From positions 27,043,306-27,107,305 of the forward strand of contig NC_068978.1 of NCBI RefSeq assembly GCF_016808095.1: DNA of 64,000 bases. The letters run 5' to 3'. This DNA is from Vigna angularis. Its lineage: Eukaryota; Streptophyta; Magnoliopsida; Fabales; Fabaceae. Shown piece by piece: positions 33,474 through 44,539 of this stretch. Positions within the stretch are counted from its first letter, which is position 1. Each line of letters begins with the position of its first letter. The translations under genes and the position numbers were made by a program. The notes below the pieces were generated by a model. That model made no database searches. It was given only the letters and a program-made list of their open reading frames with translations, and was not told the DNA's origin.

Positions 33474-36401
33474 CTTCGCAGCAGCGTTCCTAATGAATAA
33501 TAGTGACTTCTCAGGAACTGGTGTAGTAGTCTTGAATCTCTGCAAAAGACAATTCATATTAATTAGTGTATATGAATTCAACATTTGGGAAAAAATCAAA
33601 ATTTGTTAAAGTTAAATATTACCGTTTCCCAGCGACTTGTGATGTGAGAACGAACAATATGGGTCATCTAATACATTACATAGTATCTGCACTCATATGA
33701 CCCATTTTGTCTGTTACACTACAATATATCATCACAGTTGATAATAGTTAGTGAATAACATTAAAATAAAACAATTATAACAAAGTATGACTTTAGCATA
33801 TGTCAAACCTTGAGAGAAATCCAAGCAATCTTTCTACTATTAACAATTGATCTCCCACCCATCATCATACTTGCTGGAATAGAACTGTATATAAAAAAAG
33901 GTTTTAGCATTCATTTATATAACAAAGAAATTCCTCTGACATTGAGGTTCTTACCAATCAATTGCTTGTTTGAGTTGTGTGGAAGAAGGCCTGTGCAATG
34001 AGCAGAACCACAAAGCATAGTTGTCTTGCATAGACATAACAAGAAGTTGCCAATGGCGCCTGAAATTCATAATAACGTAACTATTAAATATTAAAATCAC
34101 ATATGGAACATTATTATGTTAACAAAGTTCACTTACCCAGATATATAAGGCAAAAAGTATATTTTCTTGCCCCTTCCAAAACTTCTTATCAGACTCATGT
34201 TGATCTGCTCAAAATCATTTGATTCATGAATTGATTGGGGATCAATGAATCCATAATCATCAGAACGCCCCAACTTATTACTGACCCCAGACATATACCT
34301 GAAATCAAAAATTAACTTTGATATAAGGATACTTGATATATAAATCAATTTTATATATAAATAATTGGTCATAGACTTACATCGTCCATAGTTGAATAAT
34401 TGAAATATTCAACTCTTGTGTTCCCGATGCAAGCTCACGGACATCTTGGCTATTAAGGTATATTGGGACCTCAGAGCCTGCCCCAAATACATTAGCATCA
34501 TACTCAACCTCCAAAGGCTTATCATCAAGGATGTCAGCAAGTAGATGCAATGAAGAAAGAGGGTCATCCTCAGATAGAGGAATCTTCTCTTGTGCCTGCG
34601 TCTGTTGTTACATGAAAAGATAAGATAAGTTTTGACATCAAAAACCTTTAAAATTGAGAAGTGTAAAGAAGAATTTCATACCAAGGGGTCAGAAACTGGT
34701 TTAACCAAAAATTTAGGCCAAGTGATAAACGACTTATATGCTTGTTCCACAGTGAAAATCTCTTCCGTGGACAGAGGAACCGAGACATCTGGTATGATCA
34801 TTTCATCCACTGAGACCTTCACCTCATCCTCTAATAGTTGCATACCATGACATACAGTCGCTTACCTAAACTCTGTTCCACGAGCTACCAGCACCATCTC
34901 AGTATCCTCTAAAATGTATAGCAGACATGGACTACCATCGTCCATGTCATCCTCTGGGATGGCTGATGCGGAACAACTTCCTTTGCCGCTTCTCCCTGTC
35001 AGAGTAAATGTTAGATTATACAAGAGATAGAAATAATTGCACATAAATGTTTATTAAGTTTACCTGTGGGAGGGGGAGGGATAACATGTTCCTGATCAAT
35101 AGGAGATGGCACCGGGCGCATGCTCTGAAACTGCTGCTGGTATAACATCTGGAATTCAGCCCTCACCTTGGCCCTGATCTCCTCTCTAAGGTCTTGTCGG
35201 ACCTTTTTTGTGATCTCTTCTGTCATCCTTTGTGTATTGCTGTATGAATATGAAGGCTGACGAGAAGAGCTCCCAAAATAATCTGTAATTCCTACTCCAG
35301 GACCTGCAGCACGTACACGTCCAGGGTGCTCAGGTCGTCCAATCGCAGCAGCAAGAATATCCTGGCGACCCTCTAGAGTGAATTGGCCTTGGGAGCTCTG
35401 CTCAACCAAGGCGTCTTGTAACATTACAAAACACCATTATTCTTTAAATAGTTTAATGTAGTATGTATAATGACAATATTTATTATTTTAGGAAAATTGA
35501 TAACTTACAATTCTTTCAGAAATCTCTCGTGCAGTGTCGGAAGAGTAGGTACCCGATGGTCGCATACGGGCCAACTTCAATTTCTCATGTCTAGACAGTG
35601 GAGAAGGAGGCTGAGGAGGGCTACCACCCTGAGATGGTGGTATAACATCTGCCTTTTGCTTGAGGATTTTCTCCTCAAGCTTCCTATACCCACCACGAGA
35701 TAATAGGTGGGGTTTTTGTTGTGAGCACTTGTTCCTTGTGCTTTGCTTCTAATTGTCTGTCACATACACATTAATTAATTAGTTCATATGATATATATTT
35801 GTTAATGAGGAATTGAATAATATGAACTACACTAACCTGCCATCCCTCTAACATCCGACTCTCTTTAAAAAGCCGCCAAGTCTCCTCATCAATGGACTTA
35901 TATGAACTACATGGACTTTTATGTTTAAGGTGTCCAAAGATGTATCTTGATGTCAACTTGCTTTTAAAGTTTCTGAAATTTTCTGCAACAGTTGACAAAC
36001 ACTTATTTCTAAGTGATGTGACATTTGGAATGTCAATTGTTATCTGAAAAAAACATAATAAAGTTGTATTAGTACAAAATTATCAATATAATAACAAATT
36101 TTAATTCAAATGCTATTAACTAACTTACCAATATATCTTTCCAAATAATGTTCCGATCAACCTCGGACACATGATCAAAAGATGGAATGAGAATGTTAAT
36201 CTTATCAGGTGCCACTACTCCAAGGTATGATCGGAAGTCATCTGCATGGGGGCCAGTTGCCACACCCGTGGTGACATTCACATTCACCGGAGTTCTTTCA
36301 CCACTATTTTTCCTGATCAATAGTTGTTTCATCCTAGTGGGTCCTCTAGTGGATCTGGTTGGGGGAGCCTCATCCCCTGAAGAATGTGGATGATCAGCCA
36401 T
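33474..36401 (-). CDS. CACTA-encoded transposase_24/Ulp1-protease-like protein (multi-exon)
   Basis: It reads from 36401 down to about 33474 in roughly ten exons. The start is MADHPHSSGDEAPPTR, then RGPTRMKQLLI and FRSYLGVVAPDKINILIP, as in plant En/Spm-type transposase_24 proteins. The next exons read RYIFGHLKHKSP (about 35920), KPHLLSRGGYRKLEEKIL (about 35700; frame closed in places by introns) and a coiled, Glu/Arg-rich stretch (35063-35432). Then comes VCHGMQLLEDEVKVSVDE (about 34850-34690). The C-terminal part has HWQLLVM (about 34060) and a Cys in GSYECRYYVMYWM (about 33700), the His and Cys regions of Ulp1-like (C48) peptidases; the usual Asp region reads ALWFCSLH. Exon limits are approximate. 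No clear frameshift was seen, so it may be intact, but splicing was not proved. Confidence 0.7.
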
Positions 36402-36576
36402 ATATCTGTCAAAATAAATAACAACATTAAATTTTCTTTCAAGACTTATGTAATATCATATAAATTAACAAAACATGTAATAGTAATCATAGGAAATGTA
36501 TAAAAGGAAAACTTATGTTATATTAATAAAATACTTATACAGAAATTGAAAATTCATACATAAAGATATGGATTCA

Positions 36577-37503
36577 TCATATGTATATTCCCTCATCATG
36601 ATCTGACCGAATTGCATGTACATCATCGTCAACTACAGATTGGTCATCCAAATTTGTTGTAGTTTGAAATGAATGGTTGTCAGCAATATAAATATTAATC
36701 AGATTGTCTTCGTTAACTTCAATTTGTTTTTTGCCTTGAAGAGCAACATACCAATGGTCAGACGCATGATCTTTGACATAAAAAACTTGAGATGCTTGAT
36801 GTACCATGATAAACGGTTCATCTCGGTAACCCACCTTGCGAAAATCAACTAGTGTCATACCCGAGTCATCTATTTTCACACCACTCTTATTGTCAAACCA
36901 CTTACACTTGAACAATGGAACAAAAAACTTGGTGTAATCAACCTCCCATATCTCTTCTATTATACCATAATATCTCATTGATCCAAGTACAGGAGATTGA
37001 TCTTTTGATGTGGAAAATTGAAGTGACTCAACTTCTAAACTGACTCCACTATTTTGTACTGTTCTTTTATCATCCAAAGTCTTCGTATAGAATGTGCAAT
37101 TATTGACTTCATAACCTGTACAACACACGACATCAAACTTCAAAGCATTTGCAAGCCACAATAAAGTTTCAGAAGAATGTGGTTCTTTGTCAATTTCGGA
37201 TTTGAACCAAGACATAAATGTTTTGTTATGCTCCATCAATTGCCATTTCTCTGATTCTCTTGGATTTTTATTCTTAACAATGGCTTTGTGTGCTTCCAAA
37301 AAAGGGATCACCTCATCTGTGTTGTTCAATATATAAAGATGCGCTTGCAACAATTCTTCGCGATCTTTTGTCACCACATTGACACCTCGGATGCTTTTAC
37401 TTGTAGAAAATTTATTCAACCATGCTGTGCGAGGAACTCCTATTGGATTCAGTCGACATCGTCTCATACACATGAGCTTTGGCAAAATTTTCTGCTCCAA
37501 CAT
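36577..37503 (-). pseudogene. C-terminal part of CACTA transposase gene (DUF4216-type)
   Basis: The 308-codon frame contains LQAHLYILNNTDEVIPFL and EKWQLMEHNKTFMSWF, as found before DUF4216 in plant CACTA transposases. It continues with WEVDYTKFFVPLFKCKWF, VDFRKVGYRDEPFIM and QVFYVKDHASDHWYVAL, the DUF4216 core. It overlaps the upstream transposase-associated frame (37412-37837) but in a different phase. The whole catalytic tnp2 region, which normally lies between them (over a kilobase), is absent. The pieces are thus the two ends of an internally deleted transposase gene. Confidence 0.85.
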
Positions 37504-37837
37504 CGCGGATCATGTCCTCAAATTTGTCTTCATCCGGTCGATCTTCTTCGATGGTGGAATCAGTAAGATTTACACTTTGAGAGTCAGTGGGAAAATGCAT
37601 TTCTTCGCCGTGCCATATCCATGTTGTATAGCATCTTAGAAAACCATCACATATAAGATGTTCTCTAATTTGAGTTGCGTTCAACTGTCTCCCATTCAAA
37701 CAGTTCACACAAGGACATCTAAACTTCACTTCATCATCACTTCTCCCCTCATTACGTTGTGCAAATTGTATAAATTCCTCTACACCTCTCTCGTACTCAG
37801 CACTAATACGTGGTAAATTAATCCAATTTCGATCCAT
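37412..37837 (-). pseudogene. Transposase-associated domain of CACTA transposase (5' end)
   Basis: The start MDRNWINLPRISAEY is typical of plant CACTA TnpD-like proteins. It is followed by a Cys-rich segment (FRCPCVNCLN), EHLICDGFLRCYTTWIWHGE and an acidic linker, the transposase-associated domain. I prefer the ATG at 37837 over the longer frame because MDRNW is the family's N-terminus. The frame closes at 37412 just where the deletion junction to the DUF4216 part lies. Confidence 0.88.
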
Positions 37838-38424
37838 ATTCCTAAATATTACATAAAAAGATAAGCTACTAAAAATCAAACTTGCAATTTCATACATATC
37901 ATTGAAACTTAGTGAATAATATTTTAAGGTTTATAAATAATACAAGAACTACAACACACATTACCAAAACTATAGCAAAAACCATACCATACATTACCAA
38001 AACTATAGCAATTTTATGCATTACCAAAATTTTAGCAAAAACTATACCATACATTACCAAAACTATAGTAATTTCATACATTACCAAAACTATAGCAATT
38101 GTTATTATGCAAAAACTAATGAAGAAATCATGTTAAGAATGCAAAAGGGCATAAATACCTGGAACAGGAGCGGCGAAAAAGCTTGGTGCAAGAAAAACGA
38201 AATGGCAGCGGAGAGGGAATGACGCGTTTCAAACGATTTTGATCGGCTAAAACTGTTTTTTATCGTCAAAAATGAGAAATGACCGAACAATTTTAAGTTT
38301 AAACGGTGCAAAATGAGGTATCGGAGATGATGGGTGTCGGAGGGAGAAGAAAAACGCGAAACAGAGAGTGCATGCGAAGAAGACGACACTGTTCCAAGTT
38401 TTAATTTTTAACTCTGAACTGGGG

Positions 38425-39090
38425 AATCTATCGCGGTTCACTACTTAACCGCGGTATAATATGGGTATATGCCGCGGTTTCACGCCCAACCGTGGCATAT
38501 ACTGATTAAAAAAATTATCCTAAATGGCATTTTTGAAATTATTTTCAAACTATATACCTCGAAATATTTCAAATTCATTTTAAATTAATTTAAGGTAGGA
38601 GAATAGGTCGCGGTTGCTCGTAGAACCGCGGCATATATCCCTGTAACGTGCTGAACACAACTGTCTCCCCACTACCTTTTGGGGAATTTCAGTAGATGAC
38701 AGGGTATATGCCGTGGTTGCTCTGCGAAACCGCGGCATATACCCCTGTAACTTCTGAAATTCTCTGACTGGCAGAGAAGTTGAGAAGTTACTGCGGTATA
38801 TGCCGCGGTTTCGCAGAGAAACCGCGGCATATACCCTGTAACTTTTTAAATTCTCTGACTCAGTCACCCCTTGGAATAAATTGGCAGGGGTATATGCCGC
38901 GGTTCTCTGGACAACCGCGACATATACCCTGTTATTTAATTTTTTATTCACACGTGGTGTCAAAGGGGATGATTGACTGGTGTATATGCCGCGGTTCCGC
39001 TCTGAACCGCGACATATGTGTTCGATTTATTTACAAAATTGCCACCGCGCACCATTATGCTGCGGTTTCCGGTGAACCGTGGCATAATGT
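38425..39090. repeat. Right subterminal CCGCGGTT array of the inner CACTA
   Basis: About 14 copies of 'tatgccgcggtt' or its complement are spaced by 20-60 bp, many arranged as 'ccgcggtt..(10-16 bp)..aaccgcggcatata' hairpins. The array is roughly twice as long as the left one. Both strands give spurious open frames of 110-130 codons through it. Confidence 0.88.
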
Positions 39091-39499
39091 GCGCTGTAAA
39101 AACCCAATTTTTTACTAGTGTGTATTGATATTTTGCCTCTGATGATCTTTCGAAGAAACAAAAAACTTAAAGACCGCCGATATTTTAGTTGTGTGGAGTA
39201 GAACCTTGGTAAGTAGTAGGTTAGGAAGACATATATCGTGTTCTTTGTTTATTGTACAAAATCATGAGTGGAGGTAACCACTTCTTTGGATACATGAATC
39301 TGTTGCCTAATTTTGGTGCCTAATTTTGAGTCTGTGGATTATTCTTGGCCATCAGTTTATTTCTCTTGTTTCATTCCTAAGTCTCTTGCTTACTGATCAA
39401 ACCATGGCTTCCCTAGGCCTGCTTTCTTTTTCCAGGGATACAGTGTATCTTAATTGTGTCTGCTTACTTTAACTTTTTCTTATTCTTTATCATATTCAG

Positions 39500-39824
39500 A
39501 TATGCATGAACTACGCCTAATCCACACTGATCTGAAGCCAGAAAATATTCTTCTGGTTTCTTCTGAATATGTAAAGCTACCTAGCTATAAGGTATTTGAC
39601 ATTTTTGGATGGAAACTTAATAATGTTTGTAGACTCAGTTATAATATATTTAAGGAAAATAATTGGATTGGTACATAGAGTTTCCTCAGATGAAACGCAG
39701 TTCAGGTGCTTGCCCAAGTCTAGTGCTATTAAGCTGATTGATTTTGGTAGTACTGCATATGATAATCAGAATCATAGCTCCATTGTTTCTACAAGGCATT
39801 ATAGAGCCCCTGAGATTATTCTAG
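39500..39824 (+). pseudogene. Captured exons of a LAMMER/CLK-type (AFC) protein kinase
   Basis: Exon 39500-39591 reads MHELRLIHTDLKPENILL then [12 protein letters not shown], with acceptor 'attcag' and donor 'gtattt'. It holds the catalytic-loop HTDLKPEN motif of the LAMMER family. A second exon from about 39680 to 39824 reads [29 protein letters not shown] and [13 protein letters not shown] (DFG and APE motifs), with donor TCTAG|gtaact. The 88-bp intron between them lacks an acceptor that keeps the frame by eye ('atagagtttcc'), and both kinase lobe ends are missing. It is a fragment of a host AFC-like kinase inside a CACTA element, not a working gene. Confidence 0.85.
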
Positions 39825-40314
39825 GTAACTAAGTATGGTTTTGAATGCTCAGAATGTTTACTTGTTTTTCTATTGCCCTGTCAAGGTGTGTAACATAGAA
39901 AATATGTGGTGTTTGAACCAAAATTATGGATGATGGCTAAAGTGTTTTAACATGTTGAAATGTTGTCAATTTGTACAGAACTTCTGTTTTCAAACTTCCA
40001 GGGGAAACATGCTTGTTTGTAACTTTATATTATCCTAAACTTTTTGTTTACTGTATTGGCTGGCAAATCCTCTACACTATAGTAAAATACATTATTTTGC
40101 ATGCTTTATGATCTATTGTCTTGCACTGCCTTTTGGTGCCCCTTGTTTCACGTGTACATTGGATAATTTTCTACCTTGTCCTTAAGTGGACTGCTTGTTT
40201 GGATCTTTTCTTAGGTAGATGGTGTGAGGTATGATAAAAAAATCTGGAGTGCCAAATCTAGTCGTGATCTGATGTAATGAGGTCATGGTCATCAGAGACT
40301 GCTATATGGGTTAT

Positions 40315-40429
40315 TCACATGATTGAGTACTTTTGCAAGGCTTTTCAAAATGGACTTGTGAAGCACACAGTTGCTATTCAACAGCAGTTTGATTCTACTT
40401 ATTCTCCTCTGGCCTTGACGTTTAGGGTA
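40315..40429 (+). pseudogene. Exon-like fragment of unknown origin in the outer CACTA
   Basis: An open plus-strand stretch reads MIEYFCKAFQNGLVKHTVAI then QQQFDSTYSPLALTFR, followed by a good splice donor (AGG|gtatgt). I do not recognise it. It could be a further piece of captured host DNA. Confidence 0.35.
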
Positions 40430-40734
40430 TGTATAGAATGGTTATTTTGAAAATAGCTATGATGAATTTTACCTTTAATGGGTTTTTCCTCCTATATACA
40501 TTTTTTTTCCTTTTCTGTTACTTGGGATTCTATTTTTTATCTCCATTTGCAAAGATATTGTTACACTTTTGTTTTAATTAGTTTTTATGATATATGGTTG
40601 AATAATCTGTTTTTATGATATATGGTTTAATTAGTTTTAATTAGTTTTTATGATATATTGGTTCCTTTTCTGTTTTTATGATATTTCAGAAGCTAATTAA
40701 TTATGAAATTCTATCGTTCAGTGGCTGGTTGTTT

Positions 40735-40948
40735 CCTTTTTTATATCAATTAATACTATTTATATCAATTAATTTTATTTTATTTTACATTTGTTTTGCA
40801 GGTGGCTTTTTTATATCAATTAATACTATTTATATCAATTAATTTTATTTTATTTTACATTTGTTTCACAGGTGCCTTTTTTATATCAATTAATACTATT
40901 TATATCAATTAATTTTATTTTATTTTACATTTGTTTTGCAGGTGGCTG
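40735..40948 (+). repeat. Three 70-bp repeats, each ending in a splice-acceptor-like site
   Basis: The unit contains 'ttatatcaattaatactatt', then 'tatatcaattaattttattt', then 'acatttgttttgcaggtggc'. It starts near 40741, 40811 and 40881. Each unit ends with a T-rich tract plus 'gcag|gtggc' or 'acag|gtgcc', which looks like an intron 3' end. The three copies are nearly identical, so the duplication is recent. Confidence 0.9.
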
Positions 40949-41684
40949 GTTGTGACCTTTTTTTGTTGTGTTCCTATTTCAAATTTCAAGTAAGAGACTC
41001 TTTATATTACAAGATGTTGTATAAGTTGCTGGTTTATATGTAATTTCATAATGTGTTTCGTTGCAATTTTAATTCTATTATTTTATTTGTAGATTTTTAA
41101 TGATTCATCTCCCATGGGAGCTGCAGACATGGAAGACGAAATGGGCTTCTTTTATTTTAAGTGTTAGTAGAAATTTGGCTAGAATTCAATAGTGTATATA
41201 CATTAATGTAATATTTAGATTTAATATATAGTTTTATGTATAAATGGTATTAAATTATTAGATGATTTAATGTTTGAAATGAATTCTATTTTGTTATCAT
41301 TAAATTTGTTTATTTGAAGCTATATTGATTATAAATTGATTGAATGAGATGTACATGAATATTATTATAATTTTCTTGGATGTCAAATGTAATAATCAAT
41401 CAATTTTTTTTTAAAAAAAACATATTATAACGTATAAAAATATATACGTAATAATAGATCATATATTATAACGTACAAAATTTTTTACGTCATTATACCT
41501 CCCTGCGCATATTATGACGGACTTCAGAAACTACGATGTAATATGTTCACATATTATAACGTAAATTTTTGCTACGTTATAAAATGCGCAGACTTACTAT
41601 ATCACCCAGAACTATGTCCCCAGTAACTACGTTATAAAAGATCATTTTTGTACGTTATAAAATGTCATTTTTCCACTAGTGAAA

Positions 41685-43516
41685 AGTAATAAGAAAAGTC
41701 ATATATGCTTCATATACAATTTACTCTAATTTTGCAAATAAGTCATTCTACACGAATCCACAAGGTTATAGATCAAATATCAAATGTGGACGTTAGGAAC
41801 AAAAGAGATAATCATGGAATGTTCTTCTCTTGTAGCAAAGTCTAAAAAGATCGTTCAACCTACTTTAAGCAAAGAATTTTAAAAGCATGTCTGCTCTGAC
41901 AAAGTTGACTTACATAACAGCTGTTGTGAAAAGAAGAAAGAGAAAACACAAGATCAAGACTACAAACTACATACGCAGTCTAAAAGACAAATATTCATAA
42001 AACCTATAAATAGAAAATCTCTGAAGAAGAAAATGAAAAGGATAGAATAGCCAAAGTATGCAAAGCTTACAACGATATATCCATCCTAAAGAGAAAAAGA
42101 GACAAAAAAGCTTAAAGAAAAGAATACATCTAAACTGAAGAAAAGAGAAAAGAAGACAAAAGAGAAAGAGATACTCTAAAGCTTAAGCATCAAATCTTTT
42201 ACTGTTGTAAGATTTTAGAGATAAACACTTGCAAGTGTTTAAACTGTATTGTATTTCAATCAAATGCTCTCGTGGAGAAATTTACTCTAAATTGCTTGTA
42301 AGAAATCATTGGTTGCAATTCTGAAGAAAATTAAAACACTTACAACTAAACGCTTTTGAGTTAAGGAATCTAGTCGCGATAGTCTAGTACCAAGAGTGGT
42401 TTGAATACTTAAGGAAATCTTGGTAGGGTGCTGAGTACCAAAAGTAGTTCAAATACTCAAGGAAATATCGACAGGATGCTGAGTATCAGGAGTGGTGCAA
42501 ATACTCAAGGAAATCATGGCAGGATGCTAAGTACTAGGAGTAATGCAAATACTCAAAGGAAATCTCAGAAGGGTAACTAATACTAGGAGTGATGCTAATA
42601 CTCATTTGTAATCGGTGAAGATTATATATTGGAACTCTCTGTGAAGGAGACTAGACATAGCTTAGTTGGAGCAAACCAGTATAAAATATCTTGTGTTATT
42701 CTCTCTTCTATTTACTATAAGATCATCTTAGAAAACCTCCAGTTGAGTTTTATACTAAATAGCACGATGATGTTTTCAACGCTTATATTTCAAGTTGAGC
42801 ATTCGAGCCTTTGAAAGAATATTTTACATGCTCGACAACGTGCTATATTAGAAGGATTGTGAAAAACATTTTCCATAAACACTCACTAGTACAAAAATCG
42901 CGTATTCAACGTCCCATAGCAGAACAATCAACATTAACAATGATCGGTGACATTGTTGTAAATAAATTCATTCGCACCCCGACAAATTGAAATTATATAT
43001 TCTAAGGTTGGAATTTGTTGATCTTCTTTAACTATTAATTTTTGTAGTCAAATTTAAATCATTATATTTGACTAAGTTCATTCACATGTTTAGTGTAACA
43101 AGAAGAATGATTCTTGACCATGTGGCTACTACATCATGTCATGGATGAAGACAATCATCCGAGCAGGAATCAGAACAGATTTGACTGAGGTAGAAATTTA
43201 CATTTGAAAATCTTACAAATATCAATAAACTTTTCACATTATAATGAATTTAGTAGTAAAGTTTCCTTGATTTTGCAGTGGTTCAACACTACCTCTACAT
43301 TGCCAGATGTCTTAATAAAGAAGATAAGAGAGGAATGGGCAGAATATTTGAATAAACATTTTAACTAGCTATAGCTTTAGGTTTTTCTTTAAAGTTTTGC
43401 AGCATTTTTTATCATAGCATTTGCTTAGCTTTTAGTTCTACTTGTGCAGTTTTTTGAGTGGATGAATTGATGATAGCATCATCTAAACTGTGAATATATG
43501 AATTGGAAAACTGGGT
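41685..43516. other. Spacer with one CACTA end and a tandem repeat
   Basis: The region has no gene. A CACTA-type terminus, CACTAGTACAAAAATCGCG, lies at 42884 without a detectable partner. Bases 43100-43380 contain short coding-like stretches that I do not recognise. The tandem repeat at 42371-42605 has its own entry. Confidence 0.45.
42371..42605. repeat. Tandem repeat, about 4 units of 58 bp
   Basis: Units read approximately 'gtaccaagagtggttt' + 'gaatactcaaggaaatc' + 'ttggcaggatgctga', beginning near 42389, 42449, 42485 and 42530 with substitutions. There is no coding content. Confidence 0.8.
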
Positions 43517-43521
43517 GTAAC

Positions 43522-44534
43522 TGTTAGCAAAATGATGAAGATGAAGTTTTGATGATGTCCAAATCAAGTCAAGAAGAAATCAAGATTCAAGATGTTATGA
43601 AGACTTGTATTGCTATGGAAAGCTTTTGTAATAATTGTAGTTTAGTGTCTAGGACTTAGGAAATTAGTGGTTTTACATATGCATTCAAAAGTGATGTAAA
43701 AATAAGCCATAAGCAAAATTCTGTGCAGTGTTAATCGATTAACAGAGGGTGTTAATCGATTAACGTTAATCGATTAACAAGGCCTGTTAATCGATTAACA
43801 TAGTGAACGTTTGAAAAACTAGCCGTTTTTAGAGCCGTTGAACTATCCGTTGGATTGTTAATCGATTAACCACTGTAGCTAATCAATTAACACAGTGTGA
43901 AAGGCTGAAAACAAAAAATGGAAGAGCTTTTGGATGAGTCTATAAATAGACTCTCATTTCCTCTCAAGAAGAACAACTAGAGAATACAGAAACTCTTCCC
44001 TTGTGCTCAAATACTCATAAATTCTTGAGACTTGTGTGTTCTTGTTCGGCTTGTGAAACTCGTGTCTGTGGAGCTAGTGAAGTGCTGCTTCGGTGACAGA
44101 GGAAATAGCCGGTTCATCCTTGGTGTGTCTAAGGAGGTGTTCGGAAGAGAATCATCCTTCGTGAAGTATTCGGAGGAGGTGTTCATCCTTTGTGAAGACT
44201 CAAAGGAGGTGTAAGTTCATCTCTTGTGGTATCAAGAGAGGTGGTTTCTAAACTTTTACAAATTGTTTCTTTGTGATTGTAATTTGTAATTGTTTTGTGA
44301 TTAGTGAATTGTTTATCTTGTTTTGAGATAAACGACTGGACGTAGGATTGGTAAGATCCGAACCAGGATAAAATCATCTGTGCAAATTTCTCTCAACCTT
44401 ACTCTTGCTTTATTTGTCTTTATTAATTGCTAAGTAAGTTTAATTGAGTAGAAATTAAAAGGCACACGTTAGTATTAAAAACCCTATTGGTTTGTTATTC
44501 CACGCTAATCATTCCGATGCAGCCGCTTCTGACA
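43522..44534 (+). mobile_element. Solo LTR, family A, copy 2
   Basis: This 1013-bp repeat starts TGTTAGCAAAATGATGAAG and ends CAGCCGCTTCTGACA, with perfect flanks GTAAC (43517-43521; 44535-44539). It is closely similar to 15364-16430 throughout. It has fewer TAATCGATTA words (43732-43890), the same TATA region ('ctataaatagactctc', about 43940), and an insertion 'aagaacaactagagaata' just downstream of it. Confidence 0.93.
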
Positions 44535-44539
44535 GTAAC

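Larger units (their letters stand above)
32915..39120 (-). mobile_element. Inner CACTA element, 6.2 kb, with transposon genes
   Basis: It begins CACTAGTACAGCGAGAGG and ends CCAATTTTTTACTAGTG, flanked by TGT (32912-32914; 39121-39123). Subterminal arrays of CCGCGGTT / AACCGCGG words run from 32940 to 33255 and from 38430 to 39085. Two gene blocks are on the minus strand: a transposase gene that has lost its catalytic domain (36577-37837) and a multi-exon gene combining a plant transposase-like protein with a Ulp1-type protease-like region (33474-36401). It inserted into the outer CACTA element and is therefore younger. Confidence 0.94.
31957..41681. mobile_element. Outer CACTA element with captured kinase exons
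   Basis: It begins CACTAGTAGAAAAAGACC and ends GTCATTTTTCCACTAGTG, flanked by AAA (31954-31956; 41682-41684). Both ends carry many 'attataacgta'/'tacgttataat' words (31978-32300; 41425-41665), the subterminal binding-site pattern. It is interrupted by a second complete CACTA element at 32915-39120; without that it is about 3.5 kb. The remaining interior has a leader-like region (32300-32914), LAMMER-kinase exons (39500-39824), another exon-like stretch (40315-40429) and a 70-bp tandem repeat. It has no transposase, so it looks like a gene-capturing, non-autonomous CACTA. Confidence 0.92.

Noticed and set aside
38580..39118. Open frames of 112-127 codons with repeated 'GYMPR'/'GICRG' peptides
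   Set aside because: They are translations of the CCGCGGTT subterminal array of the inner CACTA element.
39500..39824. A functional protein kinase gene
   Set aside because: Only two exons around the catalytic loop and activation segment exist, the intron junction does not keep the frame, and the region is enclosed in a transposon.
42884..42902. A complete CACTA element starting at 42884
   Set aside because: A good left-type terminus is present, but no matching right end with a 3-bp duplicate was found.
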